Part shown: positions 33,644-44,995 of the stretch, one piece after another
How the letters are laid out: the number at the start of each line of letters is the position of its first letter
How positions within the stretch are numbered: the stretch's first letter is position 1
Assembly: GCA_003427395.1 (NCBI GenBank)
Contig: BFEA01000106.1
Coordinates: forward strand, 782,831 to 846,830
Source: Chara braunii
Lineage: Eukaryota; Streptophyta; Charophyceae; Charales; Characeae
Direction: 5' to 3'
DNA: 64,000 bases
The notes under the pieces: generated by a model
What the model was told of the DNA's origin: nothing
The model's input: the letters and a program-made list of their open reading frames with translations, nothing else
Database searches by the model: none
Made by a program: the position numbers and the translations under genes

Positions 33644-33656
33644 TGGTATCGGAGCC
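33644..33656 (+). promoter_or_regulatory. Primer-binding site (initiator Met tRNA type)
   Basis: TGGTATCGGAGCC differs by one base from the TGGTATCAGAGCC used by many plant Gypsy and Copia elements to prime minus-strand synthesis from tRNA-iMet. It lies 118 bp upstream of the gag start. The upstream LTR should end about 33642, but I cannot find its left end. Confidence 0.65.
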
Positions 33657-33773
33657 GATACGTGTCGGTTCTGACGTTAGTAAGACGAGCTGGCGAGACG
33701 AAGATCAGCTAAACAACCCAATTGCCTCAGTCCTCTCGTCATTTGGCAAAGATCTGCCGAACCTTGAATAGAG

Positions 33774-35153
33774 ATGCCCATGGCTGATGCTAATGGAGCA
33801 CCTCCCAGGGTGATGGTAAGCATCCCCGCTACCTTTCCCTTCTATCCTAACTATACTCATCCGGAGGCCTGGCTTGAGGTCGTGCAAGCACAGGGCTATG
33901 ACGCTGAGAATCTTTCCCGCGTCATTACCCTGTTGCTCCGAAACACTGCACATGATTGGTTTAGAAGGCACAAATGGGTAGACTGGGATACTTTCAAGAG
34001 AGCGCTCCTAGCACGATTTGACGCGGTCAGTGAGGACGCTGCCTGGTTCGTACTGAAAACCCATCCGCAGGAACCAAGGGAATTGCTACCCGATTTCGTG
34101 GATCGTTTTCAGACCGCCTTGGACAAATCGGGATGGGAAGAAAATGCAGCTCGGGATTTGTTTATCGATCACCTCCACAACCCCGTGTTGAAGGCAAAAT
34201 TACAGAAAAAGGTCCCTCCCAAGACCAACCAACTGTCGGTTATCATCGCCAAGGCCCTTGAGTTGGATCTATTAGACACGCGTAAGTATATTAGTCAGGG
34301 AGAAGAAGATATTTCGGACACGATCCAAGACGTGGCGGCCAAGAGACGATCCTGGCTCAGAGAAGTAGGACGATTTTACCCTCGCCCTGATCATGATTAC
34401 CAAGACAGCTCCACCCCCGATCCTTCCCCGTATCACTCCCTACCTCTCTCGAAACCGCCTCTCCCTCCGAAGGTAGTGCCTGTGAACACGGTCATGGCCC
34501 AAGAAGCCGCATCAGCTCCCATCACCAATCTGCATCTAGCCCAGATGGTCCATACCGCTACGACTAAACAGTCTGAGTGGATGAATAACCTGCTCCAGAT
34601 GCAGACTTTCCAAATGGATCGGCTAGAACAGATCATGACAAAACTAATAAAGGCTATTACCAATCATTCCCGCCCCGTTCGCCCTCAGTACCCTTTGCTT
34701 ACTGCTCCTCCCGCGGGAGGACCAGCCCATCCTACTGCTCCCCTTCAGATGGCTAACCCAGCAGGGAGGATCGAATGTTATAATTGCAAACAGCCAGGGC
34801 ACTTCGCACGAGAATGCCCTCAGCCGAAAAGTAATCAGCCGCCCCCAGCGGCCGCACTAGTAGCCTTGAACCAAGGTCGGGTGGCCGCAGTACTAGAACA
34901 TGCAATGAAAGTTTCCCTGTTCATCGCCGATCAACCCTCTTCGGTCGATCCAGGCGCATCCACCTCAGGATCCTCTTCCGAGGCTGCGGACGTCGTCGAT
35001 CCAACCGAGTACCTCCAGTTGGCTGGGTTGATCGGAGCAATCCGACCCGCCAAAGAAGAACTCGATTGTGTAACGTTGTCGGACCAAATACCCTTACAAG
35101 GGTATTTGGCCATGCTTTTGCATTTGACACAACGACGACGTCGGCTACCATGA
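33774..35153 (+). CDS. Gag of a Ty3/Gypsy-type LTR retrotransposon
   Basis: An intact 459-codon frame. Residues about 20-190 form the retrotransposon gag domain (HPEAWLEVVQAQGYDAENLS, LLRNTAHDWFRRHKWVDWDT, FKRALLARFDAV, FVDRFQTALDKSGW), the capsid part that assembles the particle. A Pro-rich linker and a region of hydrophobic repeats follow. A CCHC zinc knuckle CYNCKQPGHFAREC (about residue 340) binds element RNA. The C-terminus after LNQGRVAAVLEHAM ends early, and no protease, RT, RNase H or integrase follows, so the element is a gag-only derivative or pol was deleted. A short downstream frame (TMTGPVWDEKGMRFGVTLGT) may be the start of a protease remnant. The ATG at 33774 is the first in frame after the primer-binding site. 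A Met at 33780 is an alternative. Confidence 0.9.
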   Translation: MPMADANGAPPRVMVSIPATFPFYPNYTHPEAWLEVVQAQGYDAENLSRVITLLLRNTAHDWFRRHKWVDWDTFKRALLARFDAVSEDAAWFVLKTHPQEPRELLPDFVDRFQTALDKSGWEENAARDLFIDHLHNPVLKAKLQKKVPPKTNQLSVIIAKALELDLLDTRKYISQGEEDISDTIQDVAAKRRSWLREVGRFYPRPDHDYQDSSTPDPSPYHSLPLSKPPLPPKVVPVNTVMAQEAASAPITNLHLAQMVHTATTKQSEWMNNLLQMQTFQMDRLEQIMTKLIKAITNHSRPVRPQYPLLTAPPAGGPAHPTAPLQMANPAGRIECYNCKQPGHFARECPQPKSNQPPPAAALVALNQGRVAAVLEHAMKVSLFIADQPSSVDPGASTSGSSSEAADVVDPTEYLQLAGLIGAIRPAKEELDCVTLSDQIPLQGYLAMLLHLTQRRRRLP

Positions 35154-35259
35154 CGGGGCCGGTCTGGGATGAAAAGGGTATGCGCTTTGGCGTGACACTT
35201 GGAACGATTTCCTCGGCCATTGAGGCCGGGGCGAATCAGTGAGAAAATTTTGAGAGTAT

Positions 35260-35700
35260 GAGCACGCGTTGTTACGACGCGCATTGCGATGGTTAGGATT
35301 AGTAGTAATACCCTCCGAGTCCGACCGAAAAGGTCGAAGGGTTGATTGGGTTAGGGTTGTGTCGTGCAGATCTACGACACACACTAAGACTTGGACTGGT
35401 ACCTGTCTACCTACCGGTACTGGCCCTCTAAAAATACTAACTCTTTATCTTCTTCTACTCGGCCTCGGGTACCCAACACATCTACCTTAGTATGGTACCG
35501 GCCTACCCGCCACTTGAGTGTTTTCCCCGCCACGACCCTCAATGTCGTGGCCACGGCTAAGTACCGGCCCTTCGGGCGTTCCGATGAACTGAGTACCGAA
35601 GCAGGCCGCACATACACTCAAACGGACAAGCACTCCGATAGGCATGTCAGCCGACAGGCGTGCCCTCGCTAAGACTCGCAAAACGGGATTAGGCCTTTGG
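35260..35700 (+). repeat. LTR-like repeat fragment
   Basis: TTGAGTGTTTTCCCCGCCAC, ACCCTCAATGTCGTGGCCAC, GGCTAAGTACCGGCCCTTCG, then CAAGCACTCCGATAGGCAT. A related copy lies at 44815-44995. Its position just after the gag suggests the 3' LTR of a pol-deleted element, but I see no matching 5' copy upstream of the primer-binding site. Confidence 0.5.
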
Positions 35701-35756
35701 CAGAATTGAGCCCCGTTGCTGTATACATACTGAAAATGCTCCCCTTTTACTCGAAA

Positions 35757-35835
35757 TGGGAGCTAGCTCAGTAGGTTAGGGTGCAGGTCGTTAAGTGATA
35801 AACTCAGGGATCGAATCTGCCTGACCCTTGAGCCA
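35757..35835 (+). repeat. tRNA-like sequence (SINE head or tRNA remnant)
   Basis: A box TAGCTCAGTAGGTTAGGGTG (35764-35783) and B-box-like GGGATCGAATCTGCC (35808-35822). The D-loop and T-loop spacing is tRNA-like, but the acceptor arms do not match. Probably a SINE head. Confidence 0.5.
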
Positions 35836-37293
35836 ACTCCTTTGTTTGCAAGGAGCTTAGCTTTAGCCCCGCGTTCGAACGGCCGGGGCTTGAACCCGCG
35901 ACCTTGGTGATAGAATTAGTAGAGTTAGTTGGTTAGTTAGCACCAAATGTAGTAGGGGCTCGACACTTGGCATTTTATGATAATTAATAGTTAGATTTTT
36001 AGATTCTGTTCTTTTCTTTTTGAGTTCTTATTTATTTATTTTTATTGTTCAGTTGATTTTCTTTTATTTTGCTTTTCCGCGTGAACGAATCTCTTACCTT
36101 AGTGTTTTTGCCCAAGTTTCGGGCAAAGTTTGTTCTCGGAAAGATTTCCGATCCCACAACGATCTCATTTTGTTGGGTCTACCTACGACACGGGGAAGAT
36201 CGTTGTCGTGGAGGAGTGAGTCACCGCGAGCAGAAGGCGACCCACGAACAAGAGGAAAGCAACAGAGGGCGCGCACACGAGAGAAAAATGTGAACAGCGC
36301 GGGGAAGGAAGAGGAAGAAGAAAAAGAGGGAGGAGAAGAAGGAGAGAAAGAAGAAGAAGAAGGAGAAGGCGGAGAAGAAGAAGAGGATAAGGGGTGAGGG
36401 CGACGTACCTCGCCATGTAATCGATGATGGCAACGTCCTGGGCGAAACAGCGAGCGGAGCTAGTGCACGCCAGCAACGGAGATGGTGCACCGGGAGCAGT
36501 AGAGATGGAGATGGTGCGCGGGGAGCTATGGGGATAGGTGCGCGACATAACGGGCAAGAAGGCCAGCAGAGGGTAGCGAGAGGGAGAGCACAAGGAAGAG
36601 GTAGTGCGGGGGTCGAGAAAGAAGCCGCATGTAGGAGGAGAAGAGAAGAAGACAAAGAGGGAGATGGGAAGAGAGGATGACTTACCTTCCTTGTGGTTAT
36701 GATGGCGACGATCCGGGTGCAGAAGGGGAGGATGCGGAGGTTCCCTGTCACCTCTCCCATCTTGTAGGTTTCAGGGAGAAAGGTTGCGGGTTTGCTGTGG
36801 TGTTGTCTTCGTACGGAGCGACACGTTCCGTCTGTATTACGAGGTGTAGCAGCTTGGGTAAGAGGCTCTGCGCTCCTTGCCATCTGGGTGGCATCGAGGA
36901 CTGGTGGCCTCAGTCATGCGCCCGGGGCTTACCGTATGCGAGATGGAGACTTGTCAGATGCGTGATACATCTGTTGTTGGAGCAGTGAGGATGGGCTCAC
37001 CATCCGCCCGATGTGTTGGAGTATGCGTATGTGTCTGCGTTGTAGTCGGTATGCCGCACATCGTGACGGATCGTGATGCTCTATGAGAAGGAGACTACGA
37101 CGCCGACGCCGACGACGACAACAACAAGGGCAAGGGGATAGAGAGAAATGGTAAGTCTCCTATCACACACCTTGATTAACGATACTTCCATTGGCGGAAT
37201 GAACAGAAATAAAATAAAATAAATAAATGAATTGAATGAATCTACCGTAAAAATATGGAAGTATACATTACTACTATACGTGTGTATGTGTAT

Positions 37294-37338
<45 letters not shown>

Positions 37339-37793
37339 CGTGTGCATGAGTGTGTGAGGGTGTGTATGTGAAACGTGTGGCATACTACATGGTGCTTCCC
37401 TACATAGGATGAGAAAGATCAAACGAATCTACCACTAGAATGCGGAAATATTCATTACTACACCTGTGTGTGTGTGTGTGTGTGAGAGAGGGAGTAAGAG
37501 ATGAGAGGGAGAAAGAGAGAGAGAATACTTCGATCGATTCGTTGAGTAACGTACCGGGCAATAAGAAAATTTCCAAGGCCGAGGGCTGGCATTGCGCAAC
37601 CTCCATCGAAAGGATGAGCAAAACCAATCGAATTTTTCGTTGCCACGTCGAAATATTAACTACTACACCTGTGTGTGTATGTGTGTACGAGAAGGAGAAA
37701 AGATCGCGCGATGAGAAGAGAAAGGAGGACTGGAGAAGGGAAAAACTTACTTGTTTCAAGTTCCAAGGTCATCGCTGCCGACTGTCCGTTTCC

Positions 37794-37795
<2 letters not shown>

Positions 37796-37850
<55 letters not shown>
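37796..37850 (+). repeat. (ATT)n microsatellite
   Basis: About 18 ATT units. On the minus strand it is followed by GGAAACGGACAGTCGG and a GTAAGT site. Confidence 0.97.
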
Positions 37851-37851
<1 letters not shown>

Positions 37852-38320
37852 TCGTGCTTTAAATCTTGACGACGAGTATGGCTACCTACATTTGAAGATG
37901 GAGAAACGAAGGGGAAGATGCACGTGAGGAGGGGAGAAAGGTGAGTGCAAGGAGGGAAAGAAATGGGTACTCAGCTGGCCATGTAGTCCATAATGACGAC
38001 GATCCGGGCATGAGACTTACCAAGTGTTTGAGGCGAACGGCATTGGTCGAGATCTGCTCGTACTTCGGGGAGTTGTTGACGTCATCAGCGGCACTGCCAT
38101 CTGTAGTCTGGGCGCCGAGCGCCAGATAGGATATCAACATTAGTTCTTCGTTGATGATGACGATGAGACTACTCCAGCATTGTCAATTATGAGCGTTTGG
38201 TGTGCTCTTATTTGGTGAAACTCGTGATGCAACTCTGCTTTTGGTTCGAGGTCACGATTATTTGGTTTCATGTGTATGAAGCTGCTTGGTTTCTTAAGTT
38301 CGCTATCGCTCATTTTCCTT

Positions 38321-38323
<3 letters not shown>

Positions 38324-38361
<38 letters not shown>

Positions 38362-38390
38362 TTGCTATTATTACTACTATTATTATTGTG
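38324..38390 (+). repeat. (ATT)n microsatellite
   Basis: ATT units with a few TAC/TGC interruptions. Confidence 0.97.
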
Positions 38391-38897
38391 TTCCGATCCT
38401 AGCTATAATGTGTGGGGGTCGGCGTGTTAGAGGGGGTAGACCGGTGATCGGTGGTCTTCAGCGAAGGAGGCGAGTGTGTAGGTGGTCAAGGTCTGATGAG
38501 GGGAGACGAGTACGTACCTGATGTATATGGGAGCTCGACTTTCGTGTTGACGTCATNTGCATTGGTCACCTAGACTAAGTGAGCNTGTTGCGTGGATGCN
38601 ACTGTAGTTGAGTAGGCGAGTAGTGTAGNTTGGGGGCTGGGCGCNAGACAGGGAGCAGNGACATTGGATACTTTGTAGGTGTGANAGAGGGCTTNAACTT
38701 TGGCTCATGAGTTCGCTGTATTGCCCTTATTAGATGGAGTCTCGGTGCATTTGTGCTCTCTGCCTGTACACTACTACTTGAACATCTGTGTGATTTCGCA
38801 NCTTGGCTTTTTGTATATCGTTCCCACTCATACTCATCGCAGTAGAGTAATCAGTTCATACTGATTACGTCCCTGCCCTTTGTACACACCACCTGTT

Positions 38898-38929
<32 letters not shown>

Positions 38930-39556
38930 CTGGACCGCCGTAGTCTCGGGGGTTTGCCATCAGGGGTGCTGTGAGAAGTTCATTGAACTTCATCATCGAA
39001 AAGAAAGGGAGGAAACATGCAGAGAAAGGGAGAAGGAGAAGTGGAAGAAAGAAAAGAGGGAGAAGAAGGAGAAAAACGATGAGAAAAAGGAGAGGAAGTA
39101 AAGAAAAGAGAGGGAGAGACAGACAGACAGAAACACAAACAAACACACTTAGAGAAAGAAACAGACAGGCAGACAAGTGAAAGGGAGAGAGAAAGATGAT
39201 GATGATGGTGATAAGGCACGTACCTGGTATTGGCGATGGTCTGCATTGAACAACATCTTCAAGCACTCCGTTGGCCGCTAACATCAACAGTTGCATTGTC
39301 AATTAGTGGGCAAATAGTAGCTGTGTAGAGAGTAGATTGGGCGTTGGGCGCCGGACTGAGAAAGAGCAACTTTGGATACTGTGTTGGTGTGGCCTACGGG
39401 CTTGGACATTGGCTTATTACTTCATTGTATTGCTATATATGGATGGTTTCTCGGTGCATTTATACTCTCTGCTTGGACTCGACTACTTGGACAACTTTGT
39501 GATTTCGCAGCTTGGTTTTCCTGTATAGCGTTTACACTTATATTCCTTGCATGTTG

Positions 39557-39562
39557 TTATTC

Positions 39563-39618
<56 letters not shown>
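39557..39618 (+). repeat. (ATT)n microsatellite
   Basis: About 20 ATT units after CCTTGCATGTTGTTATTC. Confidence 0.97.
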
Positions 39619-39766
39619 GTAATGAACCCGAAACCGGGAGATACTCGTTAGATGTCATAGTACTAGTAGACTCAGACCTGCACGATGTCTCCGGTAGTCG
39701 TGAAGGTGATATCTAATACAATGTCTCGTCACCAGTAGACGAAGAGAGTGAAAGAGTAGTAGACGG

Positions 39767-40645
39767 CGCGGTCAATGCCACGCCAGCATTGTAGACAGAT
39801 GGCCAACACCAGATCAGCATTGTAGGTTGATGACCTGTGCCAGCACTGTAGGAAGGGTGGCCAATGCCACGTCAGCTGCAGAGATAGGCGGCGGCGCCAC
39901 AACAGCTGAAACTAGTGGCAATGCCACGTCAGCAGTATAGGCAGGCGGCTGCGCCACTTCAGCACTGTAGACCGATGGTCGGCGCCGGATCAGCAATGTA
40001 GGCAAGTGGCCTGCGCCACATCAGCATGTAGACAGCGTGGCCAATGCCGCGTCAGCAGCAGACAGACGGCAGTGCCACAGCAGCAGAGATGGATGGTCGG
40101 TGCCACATCAGCATTGCAGACTGATGGTCGGGGCCACATCAGCAGTAGAGATAGGTGGCATGAGCCACATCAGCAACATAAGCAGGTGACTGCACCATAG
40201 CAACAATACAGACAAGTGGCCTGCACCACATCAACAATGTAGACAAGCGGCATGGGCCACAACAATAATGTAGACAGGTTGCAGCACCACATCAGCACTG
40301 TCGACAGGTGGCCTGCGCCGCAACAGCAATGTCGGCAGGTGGCCTGTGCCACAGCAGCAGCAAAGACAAGTGGCATGCGCCACATCATCATATACACAGT
40401 GTGGCCGATGCCACATCAATAGTAGAAACAGATGACTGCGCCACAGCAGCAATGTAGACCAGTGGCAGGACGACATTAGCAATGTAGACTGATGGTATGC
40501 GCCACAGCGGCGGTGTGCACATGTGGCATCAGCCACAGCAGCAATGCTGACAGATCGTCGGCAGGACCACAGCAGCGTAGACAGACAAGTGGCATACGCC
40601 ACATCAACAAACACGGACAGGTGGCATGTGCCACATCAGCCATGT
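39767..40645 (+). repeat. 31-bp minisatellite, about 28 copies
   Basis: Unit close to GCCACATCAGCAATGTAGAC plus AGGTGGCCTGC, repeated head to tail with 10-30% divergence. Because 31 is not a multiple of three, every frame cycles. The cysteine-rich frames across it are artefacts. Confidence 0.9.
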
Positions 40646-40920
40646 TTGGCGCTCAGTAGAGAAGGCGCTAGCATGCTGCCACAGTCCTGCGTTGTCACCC
40701 ACAGTACCAGCGCACAGCCAGCGTTAAGCCAGCGTTAAGCTAGCGTCAAGGCGGCATAACAAGACTGAATGTTGACCACCCCGAGGCCAAACCTTATGCA
40801 GTATTTGACAAAGGCTATTCGGTCTCAGGTCCCCTCCCACGGTCATATGGATTGACTCACAACCGAGGGCCTGGATTGTGTACAGTTGCAGGTTCCTTGG
40901 TCCTGCTGTTGTCTGTGTAC

Positions 40921-41135
40921 CTGCATACAAACAAAATGACAAACACAGACAAAAACAGACAGACAACAACAGACAAACAGGACATACGGACAAGCAACAA
41001 CAGACAAACAGACACAGGCAGGCACGGACGAACAGGCGGGCGGACAAACAGACGAACAGACACAGACATGCAGACATAAAGACGAACAGACAGACAGTAA
41101 CAAACACAGACACAAAGAAAAAGAGACTGGGAGAG
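40921..41135 (+). repeat. ACAGACAA-type simple repeat
   Basis: Degenerate ACAGACAA/ACAAACAG units. A shorter relative lies at about 39117-39175 in the neighbouring module. Confidence 0.9.
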
Positions 41136-41199
41136 AAAAGAGGAGGAAGAAAAAAACTTACCTGGTCTTCGTCGACTGTCGACACTGGGAGCAACACCC

Positions 41200-41202
<3 letters not shown>

Positions 41203-41268
<66 letters not shown>
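41203..41268 (+). repeat. (ATT)n microsatellite
   Basis: About 22 ATT units. Confidence 0.97.
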
Positions 41269-42313
41269 TGTAGGGAATGTGCCCTCGCGAGGCCCTTATC
41301 AGACGTGCACATGTTCTAAGCAGCGACACTCAGCAAGCCTGGTGCCTGCCCCAAGTGAAGGCGGGTCTGAGTCCCCACGAGAGGGGCTTGTCTCAGCATC
41401 CTCTGAGATGGGTCTAGGACAGTTGCTGCACGCTAGCTGGTTGAAGTACAGCCTGGGCACATGCAGCGTGAGGTCGACACACCGCGCAGTAGTCACGGAC
41501 AAGTGAGAATGCAGCATTGTCGTTACATCCGCCCTGCGGGCCAAATGCAAACACAGCAAACGTTTAGAGCCTGGGTAATCCTAGGTGTGGCCAACTGTAA
41601 AGGGCTCAGGCCCTCAATTGTAGACGTGAGCCTGGGCGCAGACGCTGGGGCCCAACAGGAAGCTACTAAACACTTCCACGACCAGGCCCAGACAGCCCGG
41701 TGGCAACAACATCTCCCATATAGGGAGGAGGTCAACCGGTCCAGGGCATTGTGGCCTAGATAGGCGATGCGGATGCACTGCTGCAAGACAGCGTAAGTGT
41801 CTGCATGAGTCAGCGTTGGCTGGGGTACGCGTAGGCACTGAGTAGTGTGGGGTGCAACAGCGCTGCAGCTCAGCGGGGCACTAACAGCTATAGGCGGACT
41901 GCGGCACACAAGGGAGTGGTGAACAGTGGTGGTCTTGAGGAAGGAGGCGCAGTGTGAGCAGACAAGGGCGATGAGGGGAGTTGAGAGTACGTATCTGGTG
42001 TATGTGGGAGGTCAGCATTAATATTGACGTCATATACATTGATCTTCGAAGTAGAAGTGAGCCTGTTGCACGAGCGTAGGTAGGACAAGCAGGATGAGTA
42101 CAGTAGACTGGGCACCAGATAGTAGGAGCGACATTGAATACTGCAATGATGTGACCTGAAGGGTTTGAACACTGGCTCGCGCGGTCACTATATCGCTCTC
42201 ATTTGGATGGAATCTTGGTACATGTCAGCTCTCTACTCGTTAAATGTTTATCTGGGCTTCTGCATGATTGATTGAAAGACTTTTGTGTAGCATGTTCACT
42301 CATATTCCTTGTA

Positions 42314-42314
42314 A

Positions 42315-42382
<68 letters not shown>

Positions 42383-42385
42383 TAC

Positions 42386-42436
<51 letters not shown>
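42314..42436 (+). repeat. (ATT)n microsatellite, long
   Basis: About 40 ATT units with a phase change near 42380. The longest in the window. Confidence 0.97.
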
Positions 42437-42439
42437 CAT

Positions 42440-44500
42440 TTGTTGACCTATACGGTCCACATCGGTCATTCTCATCTGATTGCTAGCATGTGAACCCCGT
42501 TCCTAACTAGAGTCATGATCACCTTCGTGCACGCAGGTCTAAGCAAGTGTAAGTGCACACAAGGTCATCTAGGCAGGAGAACATGGAAGATGAAATGAGA
42601 AGGTAGAAGAAGAAAAATAAGGAAGGAAGCAGTAAAGAAAATGAAGAAGGGAATAAAGAGAAAACGATGAGGAGAATGAGAAAAAGAATATGAAATAAGA
42701 AGACAAACGAAATTATTTCTCATTCTCATCCTATAGACCCTTGTTTTTACCCACTCTCTGTTGCTTTATACTTAATTGATGTATGTATGTAGGACGGGTG
42801 ATAGGATAAGGCTCCAAGGTGAGAAACATCCTATTACTCGTCTACGTGTATACATATCTTAGATAGTTAGGTTGACAGACTGAAGATGGGGTACTCCTGT
42901 GCGGATCATCCCATGGTCTGTCTAAAGTCTAAACCAGTTAGACTAAAACCAGTGGTAGGATACTCATGTCTGAGTTATCCTACTGCTTGAGTAAGTATGA
43001 GGTGAAGGCTTCTGTCGAAGTCTTCTTACTTCATACTTATATTTGATCGGACTATATTATAGTCCACCGATAGAGTTGAAGTTCACATCGCTAAACTTCG
43101 TGTAGGGCGATAGTGGGGGAGGTATTGAGATCTTGTGACCTGTGTGTATTTGCAGGTCATTTTTATCAAGGGGACTCGTTATGAGTCTATACAAGACTGC
43201 ATGCTGTTGCCTTATGGTAACAAGTTGGTTTACCAACTCAACCTTCACTCACCCTCTACACCCACACTTTGAATCTACCTTTGCACTAAATGGCATTTCT
43301 GATTTTTTAATCAGCATCTGAAGGGTTTAAGTTTGATCAAAGAGATCTTTGAATAACTGAGTCGAAAAGAGAATGTCTGGCAAAGGGGTTTGAAAGCGTA
43401 AGCGTAATGTGTGTGAGAGTGAATGAATGGTTGACTCTGCTAGGATTGTGTAATGTGATTGACACTTGTTTGCAGGTCAGTAAGACGACCAACCACGTGC
43501 TATTCACTCAACTCGCATTGCTTATGCTTACCTGAGCCTCGACGTAGACATTTCGTCGACTCGTAACGTTTGTACATTTGGTTTGGTTTCCGATTTTCAC
43601 CCTTTTGATGTTGAATAGATTAGGACAATTGACAAAGGCGAAAGAGTCTTATTCATATCTTGTTTCTTTGAAAGGCCATGAGTCTATCTTTTATTTTTGA
43701 TGCATATTTGACAGGCCATGAACCTATTATTTTATCTATGATGTTTGCTGAAAGGCCAAGAGCCTATTGATTATTTCTCTTTCAAAATTCAAAGCTTCGT
43801 TCACTCTGATGTTTGCCTCTGTTTGTGTAAAAATGTAAAAGATATCTCATTGTTTTTTCAGTCTCAGCCTTTGAACTACATTTTTCATGAGTGTATCTAT
43901 TTTGGAAGGACTTATATAACATATATAATTCACGGGATAAGTTCAGATAGAATAGGATTTAGTACGCGCGAGAGATCGTCAATCGAGTCGACCTGAATAG
44001 TAAGTCGGTCCGGGAGATCAGCACCTCGATGCCCAACACGTAAACGGGTCAGTCTTAGGCGTTCAACCACGCGTATACCTATGCTACGACGATCGAGAAA
44101 ACGCCCTCGGCCGACCTACCTCTACAAAGGCACGTAAAAGTCTTCGCATGTGGGTCGGTAGTTCAGCAGGGATACGCCTACCAGAGGGTGGTGACAGCCC
44201 CTCGGGTAGAGGTGAGTTGTACCTCGCGACGTCCCGACCTGTTGCAGGGCGTCGTGAGAGGTATAGCACGCGCGCATGGTCGGAGTGGTGACCTGTTGTT
44301 CTTTCAAGAATAAATCCTGTGCGACACGACCGTGAGGTTCAGCGTTCCCCAGCAGGGTGCGGGACCGCCGCGCGCGACAACGCTACCCCTACACTAGTGT
44401 CCTATCTCCTAGGAGGGTCTTACTCCAACACCCAAGTGCAACGCTAGATCCCTTACCGATGTTAAAGAACAACGTAGCAACTTGCAGTTTGTAGATGCAG
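42440..44500. other. No gene seen; small GGCCAWGAG repeat
   Basis: No supported gene. The phrase GAAAGGCCATGAGTCTAT recurs three times in diverged form at about 43668-43770, about 45 bp apart. Confidence 0.5.
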
Positions 44501-44814
44501 ATTGACTGCTTTCCCACAAGCTCACCTACTTGAGGGAAACCCTAAAGTCGCCAAGTGTCTCCCTTGAATCAGATTTCAGTCGTGACTCCCTCTCAACCAC
44601 CTCTATCAAATTGTCGCATGAAGTCTCCACGAAATGTCTCGCCACCCCAAACTTACTCTCAAACAACCTGGCGGGTCAAATGCCGACCCAACACGTCCCT
44701 GCCAGGTGGGGGCAGCTTCCTTGGACCATGCTGCCCCACTTCCCTCATGACCAACCCTAGCCCTAAGTGGCGCCCTCAACCACTTAGGTCAGGGTTAGGC
44801 CTCTTTCCCCGCCA

Positions 44815-44995
44815 TTTGAGTGTTTTCCCTGCTGCAACCCTCAATGTCACGGCCACAGGTAAGTACCGACCCTTTGGGCCTGTCGTATGGAGGGGTACCC
44901 TTGTGAGTCACACACACACTCAAATCGTCAAGCACTCAGACAGGCATCCTGACCAGCAAGTACGCCCACACACAGACTTAGCAAGCTCAGCATCA
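44815..44995 (+). repeat. LTR-like repeat fragment, second copy
   Basis: TTGAGTGTTTTCCCTGCTGC, ACCCTCAATGTCACGGCCAC, GGTAAGTACCGACCCTTTGG and CAAGCACTCAGACAGGCAT parallel 35515-35670 in order and spacing at roughly 75-80% identity. Confidence 0.65.

Larger units (their letters stand above)
36180..42440 (-). repeat. Array of related modules with (ATT)n tracts and donor-like sites
   Basis: At least four diverged copies of a module of about 1-1.5 kb lie in the same orientation. The clearest pair is 38434-38850 and 41925-42320, which share GAGGCG...GATGAGGGGAG, GTACGTA, TGACGTCAT, GTGAGCNTGTTGC, GGGC(G/A)C(C/N)AGA, TTGGATAC and TCGGTGCATTTGTGCTCTCT-like sequence. Diverged copies lie at 37940-38330 and 39200-39560. 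Each module abuts an (ATT)n tract. On the minus strand a splice-donor-like GTAAGT or GTACGT recurs at about 36408, 36685, 37750, 38020, 38517, 39223 and 41163, followed by a pyrimidine-rich stretch. This could be amplified exon-intron units of a minus-strand gene (one frame reads TDGSAADDVNNSPKYEQIST before the donor at 38020), or a repeat family carrying these sites. I cannot decide. Confidence 0.5.

Noticed and set aside
35870-35915. Minus-strand CGGGTTCAAGCCCCGGCCG as the T arm of a tRNA
   Set aside because: No A box or acceptor stem at the right distance.
36020-36397. Plus-strand frame ending in a Glu-rich tail
   Set aside because: The acidic tail is the translation of a GAAGAG-rich stretch in the modular array. 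No domain is present.
38490-38520. CTGATGAG in the modular array as a ribozyme core
   Set aside because: No GAAA or stem II complement follows. The word is part of the conserved module.
40170-40614. Cysteine-rich minus-strand frames
   Set aside because: The product of a 31-bp minisatellite whose period shifts frame every unit.
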